From Pieris napi (lineage: Eukaryota > Arthropoda > Insecta > Lepidoptera > Pieridae), in contig NC_062247.1 in NCBI RefSeq assembly GCF_905475465.1, forward strand, positions 186,001-250,000: DNA of 64,000 nucleotides, given 5' to 3'. Positions 18,458-31,800 of the stretch are shown here, one piece after another. A model generated the notes under the pieces. The model made no database searches. It had not been told where the DNA came from and saw only the letters and a list, made by a program, of their open reading frames with translations. Numbering within the stretch: the stretch's first letter is position 1; every line of letters begins with the position of its first letter. The position numbers were made by a program, and so were the translations under genes.

Positions 18458-19987
18458 CTACAGTTCCGTCACCGGAATGGGCCTGAGGCCGGACGCGTGC
18501 GGGGGAGGCGCGGGGTAGTGCGAGGGGTGGATGCCGCGCACGATGCAGTCCTCCTCGGTCGAGATCGGCTTGTGATAATCCAAGTTTTTTCTTCCCTTGT
18601 TCCATTTGCAGTCCTTCAGTTTTTCTTGCATGCTCTTCCGACATCTGTACAGAACTAGAACTAAAGTCGCGACGAACGCGACGCAGGCCACGACGATGAT
18701 GCAGATGATCGTCTGCTGGCGCGAGTCGTGTAGGACGCAACCGAGGTCGTCGGCGTTGAGAGTCCGTAAATATTTGTCTTTAAGGTTTTCGGGACTAGCA
18801 CATTGGATTTGTGTAAAATTGCTTTTGTCGTTTAAGAGATCCCGGAGCCAGAGCAGTTGGCAATCGCAGAAGATGGGGTTGTCTGACAAATCCAGTTGCC
18901 TCAACTCCTTACCGATAAAGGTCGTTTCGCTCAGAGCTACAATGGCGTTGTCTCGCAACGACAGATGCCTCAATTTAGGAAGGCCCAGCATGCTCCCCTC
19001 TTCTATGATAGACAATTTCTTGTTGTTGGATAGAACAATTGTTTCCAAGTTCAAATTGTCTTCAAAGGAGCCTTTACTTGTTCTCTCGAGCTGCGTTGCA
19101 CCCGTTATATCTATTAATCGTAAGTTTTTAAGGCCTTTGAAAGAATGAATTTCCAAAGCGATAAAGTCATTCTGCCCCAAGTAAAGTTCTTCTAACCGCG
19201 TCAAACTGGACAATTGTTCTGTGGGCACCGCTGTCAAACCATTACCGAATAAATTCAGACTTCTTAGACCTGGTAGAGCTCTGAAAGCATCCTCGCTAAT
19301 ATTCGAGAGACCGGCTCCGTTAAGATCGAGTACGGCAAGTCTATTGAGTCCGGCGAAAGCATCGTCTGGTAGATAGGAAAACGCATTCAGCCCCACGTGT
19401 AGCTCGGCAAGGCTTCCTAGTAGGCTAAAAGACGTGGTCGGCACTGAGCTCAAATGGTTATCATCTAAATAAAGAATCCTCAACGCGGATAGTCCAGAAA
19501 ATGCCTTCGGATCGATTCTGGATATTCGATTCTGCCCTAAGTTGAGCTCTTCTAGTCGCGGGAGTGTGGTGAAAACGCCATTCGTAAGCTCTTCTAAAAA
19601 GTTGTTTTTTAAGTTTAAAACAGTGAGAGAGTTCAGTCCTTGGAAAGTGGCGTTGGAAACGGATGATAATTTGTTATGATTCAAATGTAACTCTTGTAAT
19701 TTCTTCTGGAACGAAAACGACTTCGGGGGTATATTGACGAGATGGTTTTGCGATAAGTCTAGGTGTTGCAGCTCAGTGTAGAACTGCAAAGATGCGTCTA
19801 TAGTCTTGATCTTGTTGTTGCGGATGATTAGCCGCTGGATGGAGGGGTTGAGCGCGATGGGCAACACGTCGAGGCGGCTCTCCTCGCACAGAACCACCAG
19901 TGTGTCGTCGTTGCAACTGCAGCCGCCCGGGCAGTTGGCCAGCGCCGCCGCGCCTCCGCTCCAAATCAACAGCGCCATAGACCACAT
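18458..19987 (-). CDS. caps/trn: Capricious/tartan-type LRR transmembrane cell-recognition protein, 509 aa
   Basis: Single-pass plasma-membrane LRR proteins of this family act as homophilic or heterophilic recognition cues in fly motor-axon targeting, tracheal and imaginal-disc boundary formation. The start at 19987 gives a signal peptide (MWSMALLIWSGGAAALA). Then come an LRRNT cap (C19, C23, C25, C34), about a dozen or more LRRs (LDVLPIALNPSIQRLIIRNN; LQELHLNHNKLS; LEELNLGQNRISRIDPKAF), an LRRCT cap (NPIFCDCQLLWLRDLL to DLGC) and a TM helix at about 426-447 (IICIIVVACVAFVATLVLVLY), followed by a 62-residue tail ending PIPVTEL. It resembles both caps and trn, and I cannot say which. The coding region is one exon whose 3' splice site (CAG, minus strand, at 19996-19994) lies six bases before the ATG, so 5' UTR exon(s) lie to the right. 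An upstream in-frame Met at 20116 is less likely because it would bury the signal peptide. Confidence 0.93.
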   Translation of the reverse strand: MWSMALLIWSGGAAALANCPGGCSCNDDTLVVLCEESRLDVLPIALNPSIQRLIIRNNKIKTIDASLQFYTELQHLDLSQNHLVNIPPKSFSFQKKLQELHLNHNKLSSVSNATFQGLNSLTVLNLKNNFLEELTNGVFTTLPRLEELNLGQNRISRIDPKAFSGLSALRILYLDDNHLSSVPTTSFSLLGSLAELHVGLNAFSYLPDDAFAGLNRLAVLDLNGAGLSNISEDAFRALPGLRSLNLFGNGLTAVPTEQLSSLTRLEELYLGQNDFIALEIHSFKGLKNLRLIDITGATQLERTSKGSFEDNLNLETIVLSNNKKLSIIEEGSMLGLPKLRHLSLRDNAIVALSETTFIGKELRQLDLSDNPIFCDCQLLWLRDLLNDKSNFTQIQCASPENLKDKYLRTLNADDLGCVLHDSRQQTIICIIVVACVAFVATLVLVLYRCRKSMQEKLKDCKWNKGRKNLDYHKPISTEEDCIVRGIHPSHYPAPPPHASGLRPIPVTEL

Positions 19988-22900
19988 GATCACCTGGAAT
20001 ACATAACATCCCAAATCAACAACATTATTTGAACATAGTGATTCGGATTTAATAATTAAAGACCGCGACGCGTGCTTTTCATACAAATAAAGTGGATGAG
20101 GTATTTTCACATACATTATGTAATCACATATGTAAAGAATTCATATCACTCTTGTTATCTTTAAATATATGTCCCACATTTCCATCTGCATAAAAATACA
20201 AACGAACATCGATAAATGTCGTGGGAGTTGATAGCCTCTCTATTATAAAATAACGGAATCAATGTAGAAACGGAACTCGGTGAAGCGGAAAGAAAAAAGT
20301 AAAAATTATCGGAATGGGAATTTCGCGAAGTTTTAATTTATTAAAATGCGCTCGTCGAGAGCCCGGGGCGGAGACGGGCAGCTTCTTTGCTTCAAAGGCG
20401 AGCTCCTTTATTACTTTTCCCTTTACAACAATTAGCAGATCTGAGCGATGTAGAGATTTCAGCTTCGGATTCGCGGAGTTAATTAAGTTGGCGGCGATTA
20501 CCGATGCAACATCAACAGTCTGTGTTTTACAAAGAGGATAGTTTGTCGCAAATAAGTCTATTATTCACTGGGTGAAATCCAATTGTAGCTCGTCGCTTCG
20601 TGAGCCGGCAGTTCTCTTTGCCTCTCCGCATGTTATTCATCGCGTCGTTTCTTGAGACTTATTTGTAATATCATTCCTATTTCACCCAAAAATTGTTGTC
20701 GATGTGCAGTGTGTGCGAGTAGTGACGAAGCCCTCAGGCTTAACTAGCCTCTAGGTGTGCGGACGCCGTGCTGAAGCTCGCTGTTTTCAGACAAATCCAA
20801 TAAACTGGTGCATTTCCACGCGAGCTCTTGTTTTATGAATGTCCCGTTGTTTTTGCGAAATCAGTTTTCTGTTAACAATTCACATGTACGTATAGATTTT
20901 AGCGAGAGCTTTTGATTTATTCGACGTGGATTACGTTCGTTCAACGAATACTTGTTTCGGAAATGTTCGCGTACAATGGCTTATCCTTTTTTTTTATTTG
21001 TATAAAAGTGCCTCTCACTGTGTTTTCATTTAGTAAAGGAAATCGCTTTAAATTTTTGATAATAATTATATGTAACAAACAGAAAAATAAAAGCAAAGCG
21101 GATGTCTTAGTATTGTTTTATAGCATCTCCCTATCTATCATCCGACAAAGTTTTCAGTTGGACGAGTCTGACAGTATTTGCGCCCTAACGTGCGGAAGAC
21201 CTTAGAAATCATATACTCGTACATCTTAGCGTACTTATATAGTTAATATAAGTGCAATCCGGAAGTGGTTGCATTTAAATAAATGAAACAATAAAGAGGC
21301 GGCCACAATCCCCATTCCTTCAGCAAAGGATAACGTTACCGTTATTCAAATTAGTGAATGAATTTGCTGGGTTTGTGATTAAAAATGCGAGAGCCGAGCG
21401 TCGGATGCGGAATAACAAGAGATCCGGAAATTAGGCCGACAGGACATAGACCCGATTAATTACAGACATTTTATAATATAATTTAAAATTGTCCATACTG
21501 TAAGATTTTGTTTGTAAAGGGTAAATAAATGTCGGTTAGTGTTTTCCCTTTGCCGAAATAATTCGGGATGGAAACGACAACTTACATAACCTCGCTTAGG
21601 TTAGTAACGGAGTGAGTTTAATCTTTTAAAATATTCAGAGCGGAAATGCTACGAAATTAGCTCACATCTTTTACTTTAAAAAGTGGTGCAGGTTGCCAAA
21701 AGTGGCTGTTTGACGTGTGCGAGGCTTCAATTTTCACTTTATCACAATTTGCACACGACATTTCATTTCTACTTCGCTATGTCCATTTCGCATCATAAAG
21801 TTGAGCATTTTCGAAAATACGTTTAAAACTCATATGTTTCAGTCGCTTAAAAAGTGAGAGAGAAATAATATTTCATTTAAGGTTCATAATAACCAAAAGT
21901 ACAGGCAACACAAACAATTAGAGTACAGTAAATAATTTCTTGTCTCTCTTTGCTTCACCTTGGCAGAGACTTCTTCGTCTTGTAATTCTTGATATCCGTT
22001 ATTAACATATCGACAAGTCGACGAGTCAACAGGGGAATCATAAGGAAAAATATTTATTTTTTAATAATGTACCTAATAGAAATTGTGAACACATTTTTTA
22101 GGCCAGCGTGAAGAAAAACTAAATGGTTTTAGAGATGGTACAAGGGCGAGGTACAATAATAATCTATTTCGAAAAGCAGGTTTCGAACCGAGCTGTAACT
22201 AAAACCAATTTCGGAGGCTCGAGAGCATTGATACGAAAAATAAAAGCTGCCACGGTCGTCCCGGTTATTACAGTAGCATTTTGCGAATATTTGCGTTTTC
22301 CTGACCATTTCACTTTGATATCCGTTGGTATTGACCATTCAAAGAACGGGGGCTCATAGGCCCCTGGACAGAGTACAGAGTCGGCTCGCACCTCTAGTGG
22401 AATTTATAAATACGTTTATAACGTGTTAGTACTATTAATTTCAAATTCGAGAAAGAGAAGATGACAAGGGTCCGATAAAATAAATCAATCGAAGTGTATC
22501 TCCAAGTACGGTCGTCAAAGTAGGCGGTAGTGAGTGATATTTAAATAAATATTTGGTTCCCGTCAAGCGAGTATTTGCTTTAGTGTGAAGAGTCCGGCGC
22601 TGAGCGGAATGCATTTCCCCGCTTCATTTGTTGGCGACAAACGTTCGGCAAATGAGTTGGGCATTATGCAGATTTTGTACCTGGGGCACGCAGCCGGCCG
22701 ACAACAGCGAGCCGTTTAATCGGAAACTGTTAATTGTCGGCGAATTGTCGGGAAATCGTTGGTGAATCGTCGGCGATTTGTCGCGCAAATAGACGGGTTC
22801 GATGTATGCGGATTTAATTACGATAACTGCGACAAATTGTTCGTGAAGCTCTCGCCTTATCAATATTTGCGACAGATTCATTGCCCACTGCTTACGGTTT

Positions 22901-23765
22901 GTATTTATACGTTTTAAATTACTATTTTTGGTGCAAGAATAAAGTTAAAAACGGATTCTTAATGCTAATTAATAGTAGAAATTCAAATACTTACACATAA
23001 GACATTCGACGTGATGAGCTCAAGAAGCCTGGTCGCGCAGCGCGCCCGCGCCATCTGGGGGTAGGGGAGACATAAATTAGTCGCTGCACCCGATAATTTC
23101 TATCTGAGAAATTGCAATCGTGTTTGAGTTGCAAATGTCCACCGTGTGTCTATGAGGGGACGGACTCCCGGACATCTACGCGAGCTTTAAGAGTTCACCT
23201 TGATTTAATGTCATGTAATGGTACTAATTACCATTTAATTTATTGACCTTTTCATTGCGATATAATAAAGTAAAATTGCATAAAACAGCTTTGATTGTAG
23301 AATATAGACAGCTAATTAATTCTTGGTTTCAAATAAAAAAAATGCTTTTGATGCAGATTTTTGACTTATACAAATATACAGACTTTGTTTGTTGCCTCCA
23401 TTATCATTGTATTATATCATTGTATAATTGTCGACAATAAGCTATAATGTCAAACGTCCATCACAAAAGGACTTCGATCTTTGTAAACATCTCAGTTCAC
23501 ACGCCACAAAATATCTATGTGAAATTGCGGTCGAAAGTGAAGATAAAATACAATTTTATCTCACAAAGTGTACGTAGCATGTTGTTGACAAAGGCTTTAA
23601 TGCTGGGAGTTAGGACCTTTGTGGAGGCTGCTCGTTGACCTCACACTCTGACAAGACGCAATAACCTAAGTGTATGGAGTGGATACACACTGCAAAACAC
23701 TGAGAAATGTGGCACTTGTAGCAAAATAACGGCTGAACGTTTATTTTGACGGTTTTAGATAGATT
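19988..23765. other. Gene-free stretch upstream of LRR coding exon
   Basis: Begins with the 3' splice site of the LRR gene (minus-strand CAG at 19996-19994) and is inferred to be its 5' intron. Reading frames are short and unconserved-looking. A locally GC-rich patch near 23030-23090 (CAGCGCGCCCGCGCC) could be regulatory. No repeats or RNA genes were recognised. Confidence 0.45.
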
Positions 23766-23767
23766 AA

Positions 23768-23800
23768 ATCAAAGTCAAACTTTATTCAAATAAAATCGTT
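23768..23800 (-). mobile_element. LINE 3' tail remnant
   Basis: The + strand reads AATCAAAGTCAAACTTTATT then CAAATAAAAT, the reverse complement of the (TTTGAATAAAGTTT)-(GACTTTGA) ending seen in the RTE-like copies at 9 and 11.9 kb. Only the tail is recognisable. Confidence 0.5.
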
Positions 23801-23849
23801 TTGTATTATTATTTTTATCATCACCGGCTCCGAGTTCAATCAAAAGAGC

Positions 23850-26800
23850 AAAAAAGATCTGTTTCATGTTCCTGTAAATATAATGCGAGAACTAAGAGAA
23901 CTGTGTAAAACAATGAAATGAAACAGCGAAGTATAAGTTAATTTGATAAATGTTAGCACGATACGAAGAATGAACTTACGCTCCAAGGAGTTGGCGGCGG
24001 TCGTGTCTGTGGCCGCGTGAATTCTCACTGTACCGGTTTGAAACTAGCGTCGTCATCGCCGGCTTTTTGTTTTGCATTTGTAAATACCTTGTAGAGCTAC
24101 GAAGTGACGTCGCAAATTACTTTCAGCGTGTTTTGGAAGCGGTAACGAGCGGGGGCCGCCACAAACAAACCGAGCCACTAAAACTTTTCGGAGTCCACTC
24201 GCGGTGGAATTCCGTCGCGTCACTGCTACGGACCACTGTTCTATAAAAGTATTTAAGTATGTAGTCCTCCGCTAAAACATTTTTTACGAGTACACGTTCC
24301 CTACGAATAAGCTTATTCTTCACTGTCCATTCGCTCATGCACGGTGTGATTTATGTTTCTTGTACGAGATACAAATATAATACGAAATACGAATGAGTGT
24401 ATCGTAATAAAAAGCTTTCTATTAAATCTACTATGAGAATTCAAGCCGTGTCATTACGATAATGTCTGAAATAATGAAATCATTATATACGTATCCCTCT
24501 AAGTGCGCAATGGCCCCTGGGAACCTCCACGTGCTTCTGTGAACACGACACACCTGTCATTCATCTTTAGAACCTACCCACATATTTGCAAGAAAGTTCT
24601 AAACATACCACATTCTGTTTCCTATTTTTATTTAAATTAGAATACATAAAGTTGGAGATTTGGAAATAAACTGTTCGGTTATATGAAGGCAGAGGTGATA
24701 GGTATTGTGTTTTGTTTAGAAACGCCATTTCCTCTTGTTACAGCGACGCTTATCCGGCCGTGATCCGATCGCGAATATTTTCTCCGCAGCGCCCTAATGG
24801 GGTACTATTTCCAATACTCGCCTATCAAAATATATTGTCGGAACGTTTAGTTCGGAATGCTCTACAAGTAGGGTATGAGAGGTTGTGAAATAAATTCTCC
24901 CATTTATATGGATACAGGTTTTTTTGGTTAGCGGTGATAGCGTTTTGTATTCGTCGTATTAGGAGGAAAATAAGTGTGTATAAATATATTTCAATAGGTC
25001 AATAAATAACTAAGGCGCTTTCGAACACGTATTTCTCAGTAGATAAGCTTACCGATCTGCTACGGACAAAAGATACAATTATAATTACATGGAAGACGGC
25101 CTTACAATAACTGATAACAAGGCTAGCCCACTTTCGAGATCGCAGATAAAAAATCCATTAGCGGGCAGTAATTACAACGCGAACATTGGCTGTATACCTG
25201 CTTCTATACACTTATATTAGCAGAGCGAAATCTGGACCGAACATGAAGTATATACTTTAAAAGTACTTACTTACAACGAAAAGGGTAAATCAGTTTCTCT
25301 TTCGATTTACGTTGAATTGGTGCCAAAATGTTTTATGCGAATAAGTGTCTTTTAAAGCATATATAAATATTAGAATATAAAGCAAGATGGAAACACAGGG
25401 TTTGTAGGGCGTAACATTGTTCTCAGTAATGTTTCTACCCTCTAGCAAATTAACTCCGATTCGCGTGATCCCTAATTTTAGATACATCTCAAGGAATAAA
25501 TAGGGGATTAGGTCGCGTAAATAAGCACGCGTCACGGAGCTTGTGTCGCGATAAGGGCACCCCCCAAATTGTCTGTGGGGTAAAGTATACACGAACGCGG
25601 CCATCTTGCTAAGAAAGATAGCATTTCCCCTTTTCTATGTCTAAAAATATAATTTGAACAAAATAATGACTTTGAACAAGCTTTTAAGAAAAATTGTTTT
25701 TCCAATCTATGAAATTAAGCCAAACACCTACATGGCACAATGTTTCGGCGTGAGCGTAAGTGTAACAATAGATGATAATATTTTCTCGTTTGTGCGTGCG
25801 CAGATTACTGATAACTTTGTCTGCCTTTGTATTGAACTTAACTGTACTTTGACGGCTGCGGCGCTGAGAAACTTGCAAACTCACAACTCGTTTTCATATT
25901 GAGTTAGGCTTTTGTTTTCGCCATCCGAATCACAGTTCAACAATATGAACGCTCCGTCACACTTCCATAAGCGGAATCTTAGATATTCAGACAGGATTCA
26001 CAAATAGCACTTATTTATAATATACATAATTTATAAAATTATAACCTTCTTTGAAACTACATTGGCAATGCTATAATTTGTATATTATACCTTTCGTTTA
26101 GCAGATATTCTTATATTTAAAATGTCATGTGTCTCATCTAACTATTACCTATTATTATTAAATTTGTTCTTGATTATAATACCTAATTCACTCGTTCCAC
26201 TACTAATTTATAAGTTAACAATGACTTAGCATCTCCATAAGAGACTTTAAAGGAGACTCGCCCTTACTACGTTAATTCCAACTGACAATTCCGTACACTG
26301 TGGTCAGGTTGTAACTTAGGAAACACGTATTTTTACAATTTCATTAGCGAGCCCATACATCTGTGCCATTCATCATTCGTTCGGTTTAACAAGGAAAGGT
26401 CCACTAAGTGCGCCATTAAATCCGCCTGTTACTAATTCTGAGCGGGATAGAAGGTAATTTATCAGAATTATTAGTCCTTCAGTCCTCAGGCCTCCGTACA
26501 CCGCGGCCCTCAAGAGGGGGGGGGGGGGAATATTGGTTCGCCTGCACTCGTCAAATTTATAAGGTAGCACCGTTCAATCAAAAGAAAATGTCAGCGAACT
26601 AATTACGTCTCAAATCGCTTTTGAGAAATATTGAATAATTCTATTGATTAATTGGGTTTGCGAAGAAATTAGGAACCACGAATTGGCACTTAGCAAAATC
26701 CGGAACGATTGCAATCGACCGGGTGACGAGTAAAACGACCAATGCTCAGTTTTTAATCTCTAACATATATCCATTTGTTATTTATGTACAGTCTATTCAA

Positions 26801-27125
26801 TGCTGAAACAACAAAGTAGTGTTTTAGAAAACAAGTTCGAAGTACCACATTATTGTCCACAAGATGTTGCCGTCGATAAGTATCAGAAAGTTTACATTGT
26901 GTCCACCCTCGCGCATCGCCGTCTGCCGGGCCGCCGCCGCCCCGGAGCCACGCCAGCCTTATACCGACACTTGTACGTAGCGACGACATAATTAACGTAA
27001 CAAACACAATTAAAAGTTGCCAAATTATAAACGTTTCGACGAATTCAATTTTACAGGCCGCTACGGTGCGAGTTAGAGCTCTCGCGGAATTCAATTACTA
27101 AGTGTCCTGAACACGAAGTTTACGA
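23850..27125. other. Gene-free AT-rich stretch
   Basis: No coding frame with splice support on either strand. A run of 13 G occurs at 26516-26528. A CCGGCCGTGATCCGATCG-type GC patch at about 24750-24790 is unexplained. Confidence 0.4.
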
Positions 27126-27129
27126 ACAT

Positions 27130-27560
27130 TCATAATAATAATCCTTTATTTGTAAGGATGTGGTACAAGTTTGTACTTGTATTATTGTTAATACATTGAT
27201 TTCTAAGGTCTTTCAATGTTTTATTAAATATTATATATCTTTAAAAGATTAAAGTGATTTTTATACATAATTCCAGATAAAATTCCTTTAGTATGTAAGA
27301 CGTAAGTAGTGTATTATTTCGACTGAATTTCCCCAAATAATAAAATCATATCTACGTATAGATGAATGATTTCAGTTATGTTGGTATGTTGGTTAACAGC
27401 TTTCTTAGACATAGTTTTTCAATGTGTGCTTTCCAATTGCAAAGTTAAACATTATTTATACCCAAGAGTGCCCAGTCCTACACTGTGTCTAGCTTATAGT
27501 GTTTATATTATAACTTAATGTTTTTAAATTTTAAATTACGTTACGTTTGGTCATAAATAT
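27130..27560 (-). mobile_element. LINE remnant with reverse-transcriptase motif
   Basis: The minus strand around 27360-27300 reads YDFIIWGNSVE, matching the YG..WGNS word typical of Jockey-type reverse-transcriptase C-terminal regions. The 3' end (low coordinates) is a LINE tail that on the minus strand reads TTGTACCACATCCTTACAAA then TAAAGGATTATTATTAT, similar to the tail at 8118-8154. Frames are broken; the left-hand 3' boundary is good and the 5' edge is an estimate. Confidence 0.65.
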
Positions 27561-28034
27561 TAATAGTTGATTTCGGCTTCGTCTACAGATTTAATTAGGT
27601 AATTTGTTTAATATTGTTCGTTGTTACATATAATAGCAATAATAAGTGTAGTGTCATGAGCAAATAGTTTCCAGTTCTGGAGTACAGATATATAGGTTAT
27701 AATTAGTAGTGGCTCGTGTGAAAAGTATGCAATATTTTTGAAAATATATCTTACCTATAAAAACACGTACAAAAAACTTGCGGTAAGTTATATAAAGTTG
27801 AGAAAAATTAAGCTATAAGATGAGTGATTTGTGTAAATGGATCTATAGGTATTATATTGTAATTCGATCCGGGAGGCATTGCAATCTGCCGGCCCACGTG
27901 ATGTTCGCAAACATTTGAGATCTGGGTCAGTACCTTTTGTTGTTTTAACGCACTAAATAGAGATTTGTTCAGTACAAATAGTTTTGAGGCCATCGTACTA
28001 AATATGGCAACGTTATAGATATTTTTACGTTTTG

Positions 28035-28065
28035 TTTTTGAAGACAATCGTATTGTCTTCAAAAA
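28035..28065. repeat. 14-bp perfect hairpin with 3-nt loop
   Basis: TTTTTGAAGACAAT at 28035-28048 and ATTGTCTTCAAAAA at 28052-28065 are exact reverse complements around CGT. Confidence 0.9.
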
Positions 28066-28755
28066 TGCAGGGAATTGGGAATTAAATCGTTATAGTTTGA
28101 AACTTGGTTGAAACGTGATCTTGGTCTTCGTTACGATCCGGCTAGTACGAAAAGAAATAAGACGATACGATAAAGCAAATTTATTCGAACGAGAACGAAA
28201 ATACAACTGAGAAAATGGAATAACACGTCAAAATAAAGACAATTCTGGAAAAGGAAGCGCGGTCTTTGTGGCGAAAAATTTAAAAATATTTGACACGGAC
28301 CTCGGGGAAATCAGGGAAAAGCGCGAAACAAACTGTACTCTGTGGATACAAAGGATTTTAATCCGTACACTTAAAGCAATAAGGCTCGTTGGTAGCGCAC
28401 AAATGCTTTATTAAGTTTACGCCGCGAAATGACCCGGCGTTGTTTTAGCGGCAACTTGAGTAAATTTGTTAGTGGCCACGTAATTTCCTGTAAAAATAAT
28501 CGACCGAGGTGTGTTTGAATATTGTTTTAGCGATACATATTTTTCATAACTTTATATTCTGTAAAATGTGAATATAATATGAGCTACTACATGATTCGGG
28601 TAATTCATTTCATCGCCTCTAAAGTATGCTCCTTCAGAAGCGATGATTTTCAGTCACTATTTCGTTGACGGTCTACCACAGGGAGGGAAATGTTCCATCA
28701 CATCCATCATGTTGTTCATACCATAAGCATAAGCACATATTAAGTTAAACTATAT

Positions 28756-28774
28756 AAATAAATAAATAAATAAA
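28756..28774. repeat. (AAAT)n microsatellite
   Basis: Nearly five uninterrupted AAAT units in an AT-rich background. Confidence 0.85.
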
Positions 28775-28804
28775 ACATATCATTATGTAATTACATAAAA
28801 CATA

Positions 28805-28832
28805 ATTTAGATAAATAATTATTTATCTAAAT
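28805..28832. repeat. 28-bp perfect palindrome
   Basis: ATTTAGATAAATAA joined directly to its own reverse complement TTATTTATCTAAAT, with no spacer. Confidence 0.95.
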
Positions 28833-31800
28833 AGCAAATGGAATTTAATAGATGGGCCAATACAAGAACAAAAAGAAAACTGAATTTTCAACTATAAATA
28901 AATAATCAATTTCCGATACTTTTTTGATAAGGCGTATCATTTTCGTTGCCTTGTTTAAAGGCGGTGAAATTCAAAATCCCAAAGCGTCCAAACGACGGAA
29001 GCTCTATGGGGCGATTCGTCGCCCAAGCCTTGATATTGCTTAAGAATTCACAGAAATTTTCTTATTTCGAGTCATATGCACGAAATCAGGAGCCGCTGTT
29101 ATGATTGCGATATAAACGAGATGCTTGTTTTTCCTCAGACAATTTTAATAAATGTACCAGACAATACTTTCTCGAGAAATCCTCTTTTATAGATGACAAT
29201 TTGTAAACGTAATCAAAGTAAATCGCTTGGCTCATGTTTCATCGAATCGAATTATCCTCATTTTATCTTGCTCACTTATTACTATGGCACATTGGCTGCT
29301 GCCCACATGTTGTCTGCGCGGAAGAAGAACAGAAAATCTTTTCATTGTGTGATTGTTGATGTTTTAGTTTCGATGGCACCGCAGGTAACAGTAAAATAGA
29401 CACACTTTTTTATCGTTTATAAGCATCAAATTGCTAAAAAACCTTATTAAAATTTATTGATTAGGGAACTTATGTTTCAGGCGAATTATTCAATAATAAT
29501 TGAATGTTCTGATATCCAAATAGGGTAAGACGAGTTGCGGCACAACGCGACATTAATAACGTCGAGTGTGCGGTCACCCGGCAATTGAACTGCCAGTACA
29601 TCTGTTGTCTAAACTCGTGTCATTCAACTACATATGCAATTATTGGTGATTGGAGCGTATTGGCTGTCAATCATTTACATTAAAAAGGATTTCCTAAGGA
29701 TACCTTAAAAGAGTAGTGAAACCTACTGTTATGTTAGAAAGAACTTTCAGATTTAATAAAATAAAGGGATATAAATTAGAATATGCGTTAAATAAATGTT
29801 TTTACCCTTAAGAGAAGATATATAATAAAAAAGAGAAAATCTGAAGATTACTAATTACATAAAACAAAGTAGAGGGCGGCAGCAGGCGAGCAGTTTTGAC
29901 GTTGCTCACGCGCTATAGTTTATCACTGGATATAATGCTAATTTCGGATAGGTGTAAATACATACATATGTATTTAAAATCGATGACAAGATAATTCCAG
30001 TGGAAACATTACCACTTGATTGATCTTGCAGGTATGTCAAATATCATAAATAATAGTAATAAATAATTGCGTTCCATGCTTTTCCCTCCCTGTACGAAAA
30101 GAGTCATGTTAGCTTAAATTTTTGTCCTTAATGGCTACTAGCACATAAACATACTATGAAAAAAAGGTTTCAGGCCTATATATGACATAGTTAAAGAAGA
30201 TAACACAATAAAATGCTTTGGTATACATTTAAATTGCTGAATGAATCATGTGAGTGAGTATTGAATTAATTTCCGTGCAGAGACGTCACGTAATTCGTGC
30301 AGATTAGCTTAGCAGGTGCCGGTGCAGCGAGCCAGTGAGACAAGCCGACATAAGATGTTCGGAATTAATGCTTTCTGCCATTAATCTGTGCGGACGTTTA
30401 TCTCCCGTAATTACGTCTTTAGACCACACGTATGTCTGCAGAGCGTTTAAATTATAGCCAACGCCTTATGTTCGCTTTGGAGCCCTATGAAGCTCCGGCC
30501 TGACTTATCTCTACTGCCGTTCACCCTTCCGCATAACGCATTTGTCGATTGGGCCGCTTGAAACATTTGTATAACTAAATGAAAGGCGTGAATTTTGCCG
30601 TGTAGCGTGTAGCCATACGATGTAATCCGAAAAACGGTTCAACCATTTTTGTGTACATTTATTGTTCGTTCGCTGCGCGTGGAAATCTCTCGCGTTTTCT
30701 CACTTTAATAAATTTTACTTAATAGCAAGCTTTTTCGCACCTGAACCGGCGCTGTTTTAAAACGAATTTACCGGCTCTTTGTTACGGGCGTGTCTGTTAA
30801 TTCGTTTACTCTTTGCGCGATAATGGGGGCTTCTCTCGCAATTAGCCGCAATTAAGATACTCTAAGGAAATGCGAGGATTCTATCCGATTGATTTCATTG
30901 TAAACTATTTCTCCACTTACGAGATAAAAAATAAACACAATTCATAGATGTATTCCATATATATTCCCTGTTGGTACTCAATGTTAATCATTTTACTGAT
31001 GTTTAATTTTATCAACACCGTTTTATGAAACTCAACCCCTTAGATATCCAATGTAAAGTTTACTTGATAACATTCAAACAGATGCAATCTTCATGAAGGT
31101 GCTGGATACATTAACTAGCGTCCGTAACGCTTTAAGATGTGATCTTAAATGAAGCATATTTGTAGTTTGGCCAGGATTACTTCGACAATAATAGTGGTGA
31201 TGGTTCGTATCGATAGTCGGGCGGACGGACCACCCGTGAGTCGCTTGCACAACACTAATGGAAGCTGCATTAATGTGGCTGTAAGCTCAATTAAGAAACA
31301 TGTCCTATTTAAATATTGCACATTAAATTATCCTTAGCAAAACTTAAAGGGAAAAGGAAGTTCAAATAAAATAATTTGAATAAAATGTAGCTTCTTTAGT
31401 GTGATTGCGTTGCGAGAAGAAGAATAGATAAGTAAGATGTAGTGTAAGAGATAATTCCTACCGTCTTGGTAATCGTTGTGGCGGTGAAAAGTATAGGGTG
31501 CGATCGATCACAGGGGAACGAACGAGCCCTGCCTTTTCCTAGAATTATCTGGGATTTCTTAGAGACGATCCGCCCTCGACGCGGTCCCAGTGTCTGCAGT
31601 TCGCGAGAATATACAATAAATACTAATTCTCTACTAAATTCTTCTAATAAAAATCATTAAACTATTTTTGAAATGAAATCAACACAAAAATATATAGTCG
31701 TTATTGTAAATTACGACTATTTATAATTGAAAAAGAAATAAAGACAACAAACAGACAAAGAAAGAAAGACAGCGTTTTTTAACTCGCAAACAATTTAACA

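Noticed and set aside
18597..19148. 183-codon + strand frame
   Set aside because: Antisense shadow of the LRR coding exon with no features of its own.
19988..20116. Upstream in-frame Met of the LRR gene at 20116
   Set aside because: It would place the clear signal peptide 43 residues inside the protein, and a good 3' splice site lies between the two starts.
26516..26528. Run of 13 G as a quadruplex or regulatory element
   Set aside because: A single homopolymer run, more likely slippage or sequencing artefact; no repeated G-tract pattern.
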